Shown: positions 1 through 4,953 of the stretch, one piece after another | Position numbering within the stretch: the first letter of the stretch is position 1 | How the letters are laid out: each line of letters opens with the position of its first letter | Assembly: GCA_016838795.1 (NCBI GenBank) | Contig: JAEHKQ010000126.1 | Span: forward strand, 1 to 14,255 | Length of the DNA: 14,255 nt | Reading direction: 5' to 3' | From: Nitrosopumilales archaeon | GTDB taxonomy: Archaea; Thermoproteota; Nitrososphaeria; Nitrososphaerales; Nitrosopumilaceae | The notes under the pieces: generated by a model | Told to the model about the DNA's origin: nothing | The model's input: the letters and a program-made list of their open reading frames with translations, nothing else | Database searches by the model: none | Position numbers and translations under genes: made by a program

Positions 1-66
1 GACGTGGTGTAGCATACTTCGTGGCTATTGGAAAGCGATGAAAGAACGATAGATGGCTATTAAACG

Positions 67-82
67 AATTAAGAATTTTCAG
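67..82 (+). repeat. Cassette-boundary repeat, copy 1 (exact AATTAAGAATTTTCAG)
   Basis: Exact copy of the 16-bp core AATTAAGAATTTTCAG. Its first bases carry the TAA stop of the minus-strand zinc-finger gene to its right, so the gene's last residues (SENS) are encoded by the repeat itself. It is the leftmost of the eight same-orientation copies in the first 2.1 kb. Confidence 0.85.
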
Positions 83-191
83 ACTTTGGATTATGATTTT
101 TACAAAAATAATGTATTCTAGTTACGCCCTTCGCTTCGTCCCATATAATACATTGAGAAGCTGGCTCACCGCATCTTTCACAGACATTCAT
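69..191 (-). CDS. 40-aa zinc-finger microprotein
   Basis: Translates as MNVCERCGEPASQC... and ends ...YFCKNHNPKSENS. A CxxC knuckle (C4, C7) is followed by C14 and then by C30 with H34, so a single Zn site is likely; the ligand set is inferred. The stop codon TAA falls inside repeat copy 1. An in-frame ATG at 203 would add MIYF. I prefer 191 because a TTAAAT box centred near 216 is the right distance for leaderless initiation. It is the only gene between repeat copies 1 and 2. Function is unknown; small archaeal zinc proteins of this kind are often DNA- or protein-binding adaptors, but nothing here shows which. The Cys/His pattern is the main reason to believe a gene this short. Confidence 0.7.
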   Translation of the reverse strand: MNVCERCGEPASQCIIWDEAKGVTRIHYFCKNHNPKSENS

Positions 192-220
192 AAAATATAT
201 CATTCACTAAAACATTTAAC

Positions 221-236
221 AATTAAGAATTTTCAG
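221..236 (+). repeat. Cassette-boundary repeat, copy 2 (exact)
   Basis: Exact 16-bp core AATTAAGAATTTTCAG. The match with copy 8 (2067) extends to 23 bp, through GGATTAAA on the right, showing that the conserved element is longer than the core. It lies upstream of the 69-191 gene. Confidence 0.88.
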
Positions 237-372
237 GATTAAATTAAAGCATAAATGAATTCATCGATAATCAGTAAAAATAGTATCCCCCCGTTTCACG
301 AGTAAAATTTTGCAATAATCCACGTTATAATCAAGAAAGTTATATTCTAGACAGGATGATATGCAAGTACTA

Positions 373-495
373 ATGGGATTCTGTGACTTATTCCGCAAAA
401 AGAAAAAAGAAAAACTAGAACCAACACCAGAACCAGCTAAAGAAGAACCAACACCAGAACCAGCTAAAGAAGAATCAAAGACGGAAGAAAAATAA
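373..495 (+). CDS. 40-aa charged microprotein with PEPAKEE repeat
   Basis: Begins MGFCDLFRKKKKEK and continues with two copies of EPTPEPAKEE before ending SKTEEK. The start resembles the short amphipathic MGF-x-x-F-(K/R)n openings of many small archaeal proteins; the rest is a disordered acidic/proline repeat. A TATATT box at 341-346 is centred about 29 nt upstream of ATG 373, which fits a leaderless start. An in-frame ATG at 361 (adding MQVL) is the alternative. The opposite strand has a longer open frame (261-509), but it reads as low-complexity SSLAGSGVG and is the shadow of this repeat. It is the only gene between repeat copies 2 and 3. Function unknown. Confidence 0.6.
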   Translation: MGFCDLFRKKKKEKLEPTPEPAKEEPTPEPAKEESKTEEK

Positions 496-530
496 AAGAA
501 ATCAATCAAATCAAAGTCATGCCTAATTAC

Positions 531-546
531 GACATTTATTTTTCAG
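531..546 (+). repeat. Cassette-boundary repeat, copy 3 (degenerate)
   Basis: Only the right half is conserved: TTTTTCAGGATCA at 539-551. It sits between the 3' ends of two convergent genes, where a boundary would be expected. Confidence 0.5.
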
Positions 547-561
547 GATCATCAAACATTT

Positions 562-699
562 TTAGAATTTCATGCCCACTTTACCACATTTTTCACATTT
601 GCGGTTATCACAATCTATAGTCGTCAACGGTGTATTACCTTCAATAGTTATGATGTTATTTGCTCCACACGCTTTACAAACAGTTGGATAATTCATCAT
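562..699 (-). CDS. Small zinc-ribbon protein, 45 aa
   Basis: Reads MMNYPTVCKACGANN... and ends CDNRKCEKCGKVGMKF: two CxxC knuckles (CKAC and CEKC) about 20 residues apart, with an extra Cys before the second. This is a classic single zinc ribbon. The frame stays open to an ATG at 783, which would prepend a basic-hydrophobic segment of about 28 residues that could be a membrane helix. I prefer 699 (or 696) because a TAAATTA box (721-727 region, minus strand) lies about 25 nt upstream, while 783 has only a TTAATA box 5 nt before it. Lone gene between repeat copies 3 and 4. Function unknown. Confidence 0.65.
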   Translation of the reverse strand: MMNYPTVCKACGANNIITIEGNTPLTTIDCDNRKCEKCGKVGMKF

Positions 700-793
700 A
701 AAAATAATCAACAGATTGAATAATTTAGTGATTATTAAAACTAAATTTTGAAAAAGTAAACGAGGTAAACGAAACCAAGACATTATTAAGAAA

Positions 794-809
794 AATCATG
801 TGTTTTCAG
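794..809 (+). repeat. Cassette-boundary repeat, copy 4 (degenerate)
   Basis: Matches the core at 12 of 16 positions, with GTTTTCAGG fully kept. Same orientation as the others. Confidence 0.45.
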
Positions 810-877
810 GCATGGTAAAAACAGCCGTGATTAGACGTGATTTACAGTGTCAAAAATAACAGTAAATGGTCTAAAAG

Positions 878-893
878 GACAGATAATTTTCAG
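878..893 (+). repeat. Cassette-boundary repeat, copy 5 (degenerate)
   Basis: Keeps ATAATTTTCAG (11 of 16 core positions). The 68 bp between this copy and copy 4 hold only a 15-codon open frame (812-859) with no supporting signal, so I see no gene in that interval. Confidence 0.45.
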
Positions 894-895
894 CA

Positions 896-964
896 TTAAC
901 AACTTTCTAAAGATATGTCTTGAGACATAACTTTAGGTTGTTGGCGTGCAAACCAATTGTACAT
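896..964 (-). CDS. Possible 22-aa microprotein
   Basis: Short frame starting MYNWFARQQPK and ending SLESC. Its TAA stop sits two bases beyond repeat copy 5, the same arrangement as other minus-strand genes in this array. A TTACATA box (about 28 nt upstream) could serve a leaderless transcript. The last two thirds overlap the long hairpin at 898-942, so the coding reading and the structural reading compete. Weak call; it may be non-coding. Confidence 0.25.
   Translation of the reverse strand: MYNWFARQQPKVMSQDISLESC
898..942. other. Long imperfect stem-loop
   Basis: Three successive 6-bp blocks pair: AACAAC (898-903) with GTTGTT (937-942), CTAAAG (907-912) with CTTTAG (931-936), and TATGTC (914-919) with GACATA (924-929). 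The loop is TTGA. A TTT bulge (904-906) and one A.A mismatch (913/930) interrupt the stem. There are 18 pairs in 45 nt, far more than expected by chance. It could be a structured RNA, a folded recombination substrate or a regulatory hairpin; it occupies the only array interval lacking a convincing protein gene. Confidence 0.7.
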
Positions 965-1017
965 TTTTGATTCTTCTTACAAAAAAAGGTTATGTAATCA
1001 CAACTATTCAAGATAGA

Positions 1018-1033
1018 AATTAAGAATTTTCAG
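1018..1033 (+). repeat. Cassette-boundary repeat, copy 6 (exact)
   Basis: Exact 16-bp core. The TCA at 1030-1032 is, on the minus strand, the TGA stop of the HNH nuclease gene, so this repeat also supplies a stop codon. Confidence 0.87.
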
Positions 1034-1461
1034 AAAGGATAACCTCTTACATATTTTCTCATCCTTTCTTCATAGGACATGTTGTTGAGTGCTATTCTCT
1101 CGGCTTCTCTATCCACAGCTTTAGCGAAAGTTCTTGGAGCAAAATGCCTGTCAATAATTTTCTTGTTATCTTTGTCTATTTGATAATGGCATTTGGTACA
1201 TACCTCTATTGTCCAATCTAGTGGATCATCATTATTGTATTTTACATGGTGGAGAACTGTTGATCTTGACCTTTGTGCCCTGGCGTCTCTTTTACAGAAA
1301 TAACAAACCCCTGTTTTAATTTCATGGTCAAAGAATAGTTTCTTTTTATGCCATGTCACGCTTCTTTTTTTCCAGTATTCTCGATTTTTATCATTGATTG
1401 TTGGCATTTTCTCACGAGGTTTGAGCTGTCTATACTTGCCATCCTCACCTTTGTAGAGCAT
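1030..1461 (-). CDS. HNH endonuclease, 143 aa
   Basis: Small HNH nuclease expected to cut DNA with a single metal ion. Visible motif: CYFC (C53, C56) and CTKCH (C88, C91, H92) form the zinc-binding pair, and VLHHVKYNN (H71/H72, N76/N77) supplies the catalytic His-Asn region; H92 would be the last His. The order C2-HH-N-C2-H fits the McrA/phage-type HNH fold. The N-terminal 50 residues are basic, with no recognised domain. The start at ATG 1461 is supported by a TATA box centred 27 nt upstream. The stop TGA lies inside repeat copy 6. No partner methylase or toxin-antitoxin gene is adjacent. A role as homing or defence nuclease is inference. Confidence 0.85.
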   Translation of the reverse strand: MLYKGEDGKYRQLKPREKMPTINDKNREYWKKRSVTWHKKKLFFDHEIKTGVCYFCKRDARAQRSRSTVLHHVKYNNDDPLDWTIEVCTKCHYQIDKDNKKIIDRHFAPRTFAKAVDREAERIALNNMSYEERMRKYVRGYPF

Positions 1462-1484
1462 ATCATGAATATACCACTCCGAAT

Positions 1485-1492
1485 TTTATAAA
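1485..1492 (-). promoter_or_regulatory. TATA box (box A) of the HNH gene
   Basis: TTTATAAA, centred 27-28 nt before ATG 1461 on the minus strand, the spacing expected for a leaderless archaeal transcript. The gene therefore carries its own promoter within its repeat-bounded unit. Confidence 0.65.
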
Positions 1493-1519
1493 ATCGATCA
1501 TGACAAAAATCAAACTAAG

Positions 1520-1535
1520 GATTAAGAATTTTCAG
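1520..1535 (+). repeat. Cassette-boundary repeat, copy 7 (15/16)
   Basis: GATTAAGAATTTTCAG, one mismatch to the core, followed by GGA as in copies 2 and 8. It sits between divergent genes (HNH and the 87-aa protein). Confidence 0.85.
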
Positions 1536-1608
1536 GAAAAAACAATAGCTAAGAAAGACAACATTTTTCGATGTGATTGCTTTTCTTTTCTTTTGTTAAA
1601 TAATCATC

Positions 1609-1872
1609 TTGAGACATACAAAGAAACAACGAGATGCATTCGAGGCGTGGGCGTTAGCACAGAAAAAGGCTAACAAGTCAAGAGACAAAAATCTTGAAAG
1701 AATAATCACCATATTAGACAAAGAACTATTCAAATTAACAGTAAAAGCAGACAAAACCATTGACCCAGCGCTTAAACAAGAAGCGGATGAGGCGTATGCA
1801 AGGTATAGAAAAATTGCTCTACCACATAGAATAGCAAATAGGAAGAGGCCAAAACCTGCGGTTAGGAGGTAG
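1609..1872 (+). CDS. Unknown basic helical protein, 87 aa
   Basis: Begins MRHTKKQRDAFEAW and is rich in Lys, Arg and Ala; the pattern suggests two or three long helices and a basic C-terminal tail (RKRPKPAVRR). No catalytic motif or Cys pair is visible. The only usual start is TTG 1609, since an in-frame TAA lies 10 nt before it and there is no internal Met. The stop codon overlaps the ribosome-binding site of the next gene, so the two are co-transcribed. A nucleic-acid-binding role is a guess from charge only. Confidence 0.6.
   Translation: MRHTKKQRDAFEAWALAQKKANKSRDKNLERIITILDKELFKLTVKADKTIDPALKQEADEAYARYRKIALPHRIANRKRPKPAVRR
1864..1870 (+). promoter_or_regulatory. Shine-Dalgarno site for the 61-aa gene
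   Basis: AGGAGGT, 9 nt before ATG 1880. It fixes that start and shows the gene is the second of an operon rather than leaderless. Confidence 0.75.
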
Positions 1873-1879
1873 TCTTAAC

Positions 1880-2065
1880 ATGCTTAGAAATCATTCTGAT
1901 AAAGAACTCGATTACATGTGTACTTTAGACTGGGATTCCTTAATGCGTTATTTAGATGAAAAATACGGTAAAGAGTATCGTAATGAATACGCTGAATGGC
2001 TTAGTAATAAAATCCTTGAAATCCATAATAAAGTAGACCATAGAACCAACGAAGAATTAAACTAA
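1880..2065 (+). CDS. Unknown acidic protein, 61 aa
   Basis: Starts MLRNHSDKELDYMC; mixed charge, predicted mostly helical, no recognised motif. It follows the 87-aa gene by 7 nt, with a strong ribosome-binding site. An acidic small protein paired with a basic one recalls toxin-antitoxin or inhibitor pairs, but no family signature supports this. The TAA stop lies 1 nt before repeat copy 8, so the pair fills one repeat-bounded unit. Confidence 0.65.
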   Translation: MLRNHSDKELDYMCTLDWDSLMRYLDEKYGKEYRNEYAEWLSNKILEIHNKVDHRTNEELN

Positions 2066-2066
2066 G

Positions 2067-2082
2067 AATTAAGAATTTTCAG
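2067..2082 (+). repeat. Cassette-boundary repeat, copy 8 (exact)
   Basis: Exact core, extending to a 23-bp exact match with copy 2. Preceded by AAACTAAG, which also precedes copy 7, so the left flank is partly conserved too. This is the last clear copy in the window. Confidence 0.88.
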
Positions 2083-2139
2083 GATTAAACAAGAATTTAG
2101 AATACTAATCCTTTAGTCTTCGATCGATACTATAATGAC

Positions 2140-2808
2140 ATGAACAAACATCAAATAAATAATATTATTTATGATTTAAATCCAAAAAATTGTCTATCTA
2201 AGTTTCAAAACCCATCTCTAAGATATGCTTTTTTTCTTGCAGGGATATCTTATGGAATCACAATTTTGGTTAGTATCCTTACACATGATTTACCATCAGT
2301 GAGCTTCCATAAAGAAGCGTTATTTGAAATTCCTGTAACTGCCTTTAATACCACTGTTTTAATTCCAATCTTAGAAGAAATTTTCTTTTTTGGCATTCCT
2401 ATCAGTACTACAAATAATCCTATTGGGATTTTTGTTATAGGAATAATATGGCCAATTCTTCATCTTTTTAGCCCATTAAATGTAGAATCTTACTCATTAT
2501 CACTAAATGCTTTTTTTGCAACTCTGCCAGTGCTCTTTTTTCATTTTAAGGTCTGGAAAAGTGGTCTGGGTTGGGTTTCAATTATTTTTCATTGTGGATA
2601 TAATACGTTGATTCAATCTTTTCGATGTGGTCAATACATAACTACATGTTCAGAATTTAATGAAAATAACTTTGAATTCCCAGAATTTTATATTTTGTTA
2701 GGCATTACTATTCTTTCTATATGCATAGTCTATTTCTTACAGCGAAAAAAAGAAGAGGATGAATATATTGAAAAAGTCTTAAGAGACAAATCATTAAAAA
2801 ATAACTAA
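2140..2808 (+). CDS. CPBP-family (Abi/CAAX protease-like) membrane protein, 222 aa
   Basis: Polytopic membrane protein with hydrophobic segments at roughly residues 29-48, 68-90, 95-112, 122-136, 143-158 and 180-202, and a charged C-terminal tail. The CPBP intramembrane-protease motifs are present: EE (E79, E80) in ILEEIFFFG, H108 in IIWPILH, and HCGYN (H151, N155). The usual motif 1 is EExxxR/EExFFRG; here the Arg position is Phe, so activity may be altered. CPBP proteins cleave prenylated or other membrane substrates and some act in bacteriocin immunity or phage defence. Only gene between repeat copy 8 and the element to the right; it may be the last cassette. Confidence 0.75.
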   Translation: MNKHQINNIIYDLNPKNCLSKFQNPSLRYAFFLAGISYGITILVSILTHDLPSVSFHKEALFEIPVTAFNTTVLIPILEEIFFFGIPISTTNNPIGIFVIGIIWPILHLFSPLNVESYSLSLNAFFATLPVLFFHFKVWKSGLGWVSIIFHCGYNTLIQSFRCGQYITTCSEFNENNFEFPEFYILLGITILSICIVYFLQRKKEEDEYIEKVLRDKSLKNN

Positions 2809-2883
2809 AAGGCAAAGCCTTCCTCTTAGGTGTGAAAAATCCGTTTTGGCTAGGATTATGATGCGGGTTTGTTTGTGTGTATC

Positions 2884-3297
2884 TTACGCTTGTTTTAATA
2901 AATCTGAAGGTCTAAAGTAAAATCTTTGTTCTACAAAGTAAACTAGACTGCCCTTTTTGAAATATAAAACAATATTTTGAGAAAGGGTTAACTTTGCATG
3001 ATCAACTACAGCTAAATATCTAGTAGAGTTACTTAAGTTTTGCATAAATGCACTAGTTTTGCAACTTAAACGAAACTGTTTTTCTTCCTCATCACTAAGT
3101 TTATGGGAAGAATTTTTACGAATAATCTGAAAGAGTTCTTCTGGATCTGTATATTTAGTTACAGTCTGTTTAAATTGTATCCAATCAATACCGTTAGTTG
3201 CTATAGCATGAGTATCAAAAAATGTAGTTGGATGTTCAGCAAGAGATTTTTGATCAAAATCTATTACAAAGTTTTCAGGATCATTACCAGTTACCAC
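2884..3297 (-). CDS. Unknown protein, 137 aa
   Basis: No family recognised. The sequence is soluble, with alternating charged and beta-like stretches near the C-terminus (SQNIVLYFKKGSLVYFVEQRF). The start is GTG 3297: an in-frame stop lies two codons upstream, and a TTTTAAG box is centred about 27 nt upstream. It is the last gene of the minus-strand run 3923-2884, apparently with its own promoter. Confidence 0.6.
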   Translation of the reverse strand: MVTGNDPENFVIDFDQKSLAEHPTTFFDTHAIATNGIDWIQFKQTVTKYTDPEELFQIIRKNSSHKLSDEEEKQFRLSCKTSAFMQNLSNSTRYLAVVDHAKLTLSQNIVLYFKKGSLVYFVEQRFYFRPSDLLKQA

Positions 3298-3368
3298 ATA
3301 TCAAACAATTGTATGCCTTCTTAAAAGAATTATTTCCAAACACAAATCATTTGAAGAATCAAAGGTAA

Positions 3369-3923
3369 TTATTTTTCTATTTTTGCTAGGAAATATTCAG
3401 CAGATTTTTCTGCGTTTTCTTTCATATAATTAAGATCTCGTTTTTGCGGGCTATGGCTAATCATAGGTATTAGAATAAACCACACAATAGAATGAGCATA
3501 AGAAAATTCAGCTAATTCCTGTTCTGAAAAATTTACTCCTGGTTCATGTATTTTATTTCTCTTTTCTCTCAATAAATCAAGAAGTTTGTATGATGAATCC
3601 CCAAGTATCTCATTTTTACGTAAATAATCGATTTTCTGTTTAAAACTCTGATTCTTAATTTTGTTAAAAGCTTCAACATCAACATATTGTTCATCAGCTT
3701 TCGAATCTATTGAAATAACAATAAGATCTGTCTTGAATATTCCTTTATGCTTCATAACCATTTGATTAACTGTTGATTCAAGATTTTTCCAACCCGAAAA
3801 GTAATTTTCTATTATAGATTTTACGCCTGGTTCTATTAATGCCAAATACTTCTTGTAACATTCTGGATCAAAATTCAGTTCTGCAAGTTTCCGTAAATTT
3901 GCAATTGTTGGAATTTCATTCAT
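3369..3923 (-). CDS. HEPN-like protein, 184 aa (tentative)
   Basis: Mostly helical protein starting MNEIPTIANLRKL. The stretch LLREKRNKIHEPG (R119 to H126) matches the Rx4-6H signature of HEPN ribonucleases, and the preceding KIDYLRKNEIL...LLDLL helix is typical of RiboL-PSP/DUF4145-like HEPN proteins, where an Arg-Asn...His motif sits on the third helix. This rests on motif shape, not on a search. HEPN proteins are often toxin or defence RNases. No nucleotidyltransferase (MNT) antitoxin is adjacent. It could instead be a non-catalytic HEPN scaffold. Confidence 0.5.
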   Translation of the reverse strand: MNEIPTIANLRKLAELNFDPECYKKYLALIEPGVKSIIENYFSGWKNLESTVNQMVMKHKGIFKTDLIVISIDSKADEQYVDVEAFNKIKNQSFKQKIDYLRKNEILGDSSYKLLDLLREKRNKIHEPGVNFSEQELAEFSYAHSIVWFILIPMISHSPQKRDLNYMKENAEKSAEYFLAKIEK

Positions 3924-3961
3924 GCTAATAATACTCTAAATTGACTTATTTGTCTTGAGTT

Positions 3962-4300
3962 TTAATTCGGTAATCTAATTCCTAAGTTTTCCAAGTCATC
4001 TTTATCAATTTCTTCAATAGAATCTTTTTCCTTACACCATGAACAAGTTCCTTCTTTTGTAGCACTAAATTGATCACAATTACTGCATTTTCCTTTTGGT
4101 CTAGTGGTGTAACGTGGATTTTCATGAAGCTGTCCGCAAGTGCCATCCTTACACTGATAATTTGGAATAAAGGTCTGCATTTTTGGGTATTTTTTTGATT
4201 CTTCTAATTCAGATCGTACTTGATTCAGTTCGTTTTGTTGTGGTGAATCATCTATAGTTATTTGTTGATGACATCCTGGGCAATTTACGGCCTGAGTCAT
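3962..4300 (-). CDS. Multi-zinc-ribbon protein, 112 aa
   Basis: Four Cys pairs: C7/C10 (CPGC), C50/C55, C72/C75 (CSNC) and C86/C89 (CSWC), enough for two zinc ribbons. A charged helix (about 22-40) separates the first knuckle from the rest and may form a short coiled coil. Its ATG overlaps the stop of the upstream RHH gene in the form ATGA, so translation is coupled. Likely a nucleic-acid- or protein-binding partner of that regulator; exact role unknown. Confidence 0.75.
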   Translation of the reverse strand: MTQAVNCPGCHQQITIDDSPQQNELNQVRSELEESKKYPKMQTFIPNYQCKDGTCGQLHENPRYTTRPKGKCSNCDQFSATKEGTCSWCKEKDSIEEIDKDDLENLGIRLPN

Positions 4301-4644
4301 TTATCATACCTCTTTGCAAATGGTAAAAGCGCATCACCAAACGCCTTGAAGTGAACTGGTGGCTTGTTTGAATTGTCTTGAGGAACTTCTTTGATTATTT
4401 CCTTAGGAATTAACTCCACTATCTGCTTAGGTTCTTTCACTTCTGGATTGTCTTCAACGGATGGCTTTGGTTCTGACTTTATGTCTTCTATGACTTCTTG
4501 ATCCTGGGCTTTTTCTCTCTGTAGTTTTTCACTTGCGGCGTCTTTCATCCAATCGTTTCGTGTGCATTCTTCATCTCGACAGCTTTGATCAATCTCCTCA
4601 ATCATTTCTTTATCTAATCGAATCGTTGTATTCTTAGTTGTCAT
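4297..4644 (-). CDS. Ribbon-helix-helix (CopG/Arc-type) regulator, 115 aa
   Basis: N-terminal RHH domain: beta strand TTKNTTIRLDKEMIEEIDQSC, followed by two helices ending near residue 43. A long Pro/Glu/Lys-rich linker and a conserved-looking tail (FKAFGDALLPFAKRY) follow. The frame extends to ATG 4668, but those eight codons lie inside a repeat array and MTTKNTTIRL is the natural RHH start. RHH proteins bind short repeated operators as dimers; the AGAATGCAG repeats directly upstream are the obvious candidates for autoregulation. In plasmids, such proteins often control copy number or partition. Confidence 0.75.
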   Translation of the reverse strand: MTTKNTTIRLDKEMIEEIDQSCRDEECTRNDWMKDAASEKLQREKAQDQEVIEDIKSEPKPSVEDNPEVKEPKQIVELIPKEIIKEVPQDNSNKPPVHFKAFGDALLPFAKRYDK

Positions 4645-4654
4645 GTGTATCCTT

Positions 4655-4723
4655 CTGCATTCTTGCATTCTCGTGCGTATTCTTAGGCGTAATGCGCTGC
4701 ATTCTAGTATTCATCTGCATTCT
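4655..4723. repeat. AGAATGCAG repeat array, putative RHH operator
   Basis: On the plus strand CTGCATTCT occurs at 4655-4663, 4697-4705 and 4715-4723, with TTGCATTCT at 4663-4671 and a variant TGCGTATTCT at 4674-4683. All point the same way and end 10 nt before the RHH gene start, covering its likely promoter. Either an operator cluster or part of the replication origin next door. Confidence 0.6.
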
Positions 4724-4783
4724 TCAACAAATAAGCAATATGGCAATTTGAAAAGTTACAAAGTTCTAAAAGAATTTGAAAAA

Positions 4784-4947
4784 CATCCTTGCCATCCTTG
4801 CCACCCTGCCAATTGAAAAACTAGGAATAAAATTTCTATAATTTGACAAGGGTCTTGACATGGGCATCCAAACCAGTATCCCTGCCAAAAATGGCCATTT
4901 TTAGGCACAAAAATGCCACTGACAAGGTGACAGGGATGACAAGGATA
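4784..4947. other. Iteron-like inverted repeat region, candidate replication origin
   Basis: Arms at 4784-4811 and 4920-4947 match as a 28-bp inverted repeat (22/28; all differences are C/T transitions). Each arm holds three units of the form ATCCTTG(C/T)C, spaced 9, 9 and 8 nt. Further units lie between: TGACAAGGG (4844), TGACATGGG (4856) and ATCCCTGCCA (4878). The interior also has an A+T-rich stretch (4811-4843) and a perfect 16-bp palindrome at 4887-4902. Iterons, an A+T-rich stretch and a neighbouring replication-type ATPase are the usual parts of a plasmid origin. The whole gap 4645-4953 holds no gene that I can support. Confidence 0.55.
4887..4902. repeat. Perfect 16-bp palindrome
   Basis: AAAAATGGCCATTTTT, centred between G4894 and C4895. 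The AAAAATGCCA at 4909-4918 can pair with its right half as an alternative hairpin. Confidence 0.7.
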
Positions 4948-4953
4948 CTATTC

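Noticed and set aside
1..52. Possible C-terminus of a plus-strand gene entering from the left (frames ending at 41 or 52)
   Set aside because: Two plus frames and two minus frames are open over this short piece; there is too little sequence to choose.
261..509. 82-codon minus-strand open frame
   Set aside because: Low-complexity SSLAGSGVG is the antisense of the PEPAKEE repeat in the plus-strand gene; that plus-strand gene has a better promoter and composition.
67..2082. Repeats as bacterial-type integron attC sites
   Set aside because: The copies lack the paired core sites (RYYYAAC/GTTRRRY) and a conserved fold; only one unit has a strong hairpin and it does not carry those cores.
67..2082. 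Repeat as eukaryote-like 3' splice site (TTTTCAGG) or as CRISPR repeat
   Set aside because: Archaea have no spliceosome, no matching donor pattern was seen, and spacings of 80-540 bp holding genes are not CRISPR spacers.
2809..2821. AAGGC-AAA-GCCTT hairpin after the CPBP gene as a terminator
   Set aside because: The stem is five pairs with a 3-nt loop and no T run follows; archaeal termination does not need such stems.
3272..3284. TTTTCAGGATCAT, identical to the right half of repeat copy 3
   Set aside because: It lies inside the 137-aa coding sequence near its start and lacks the left half of the core; probably coincidence.
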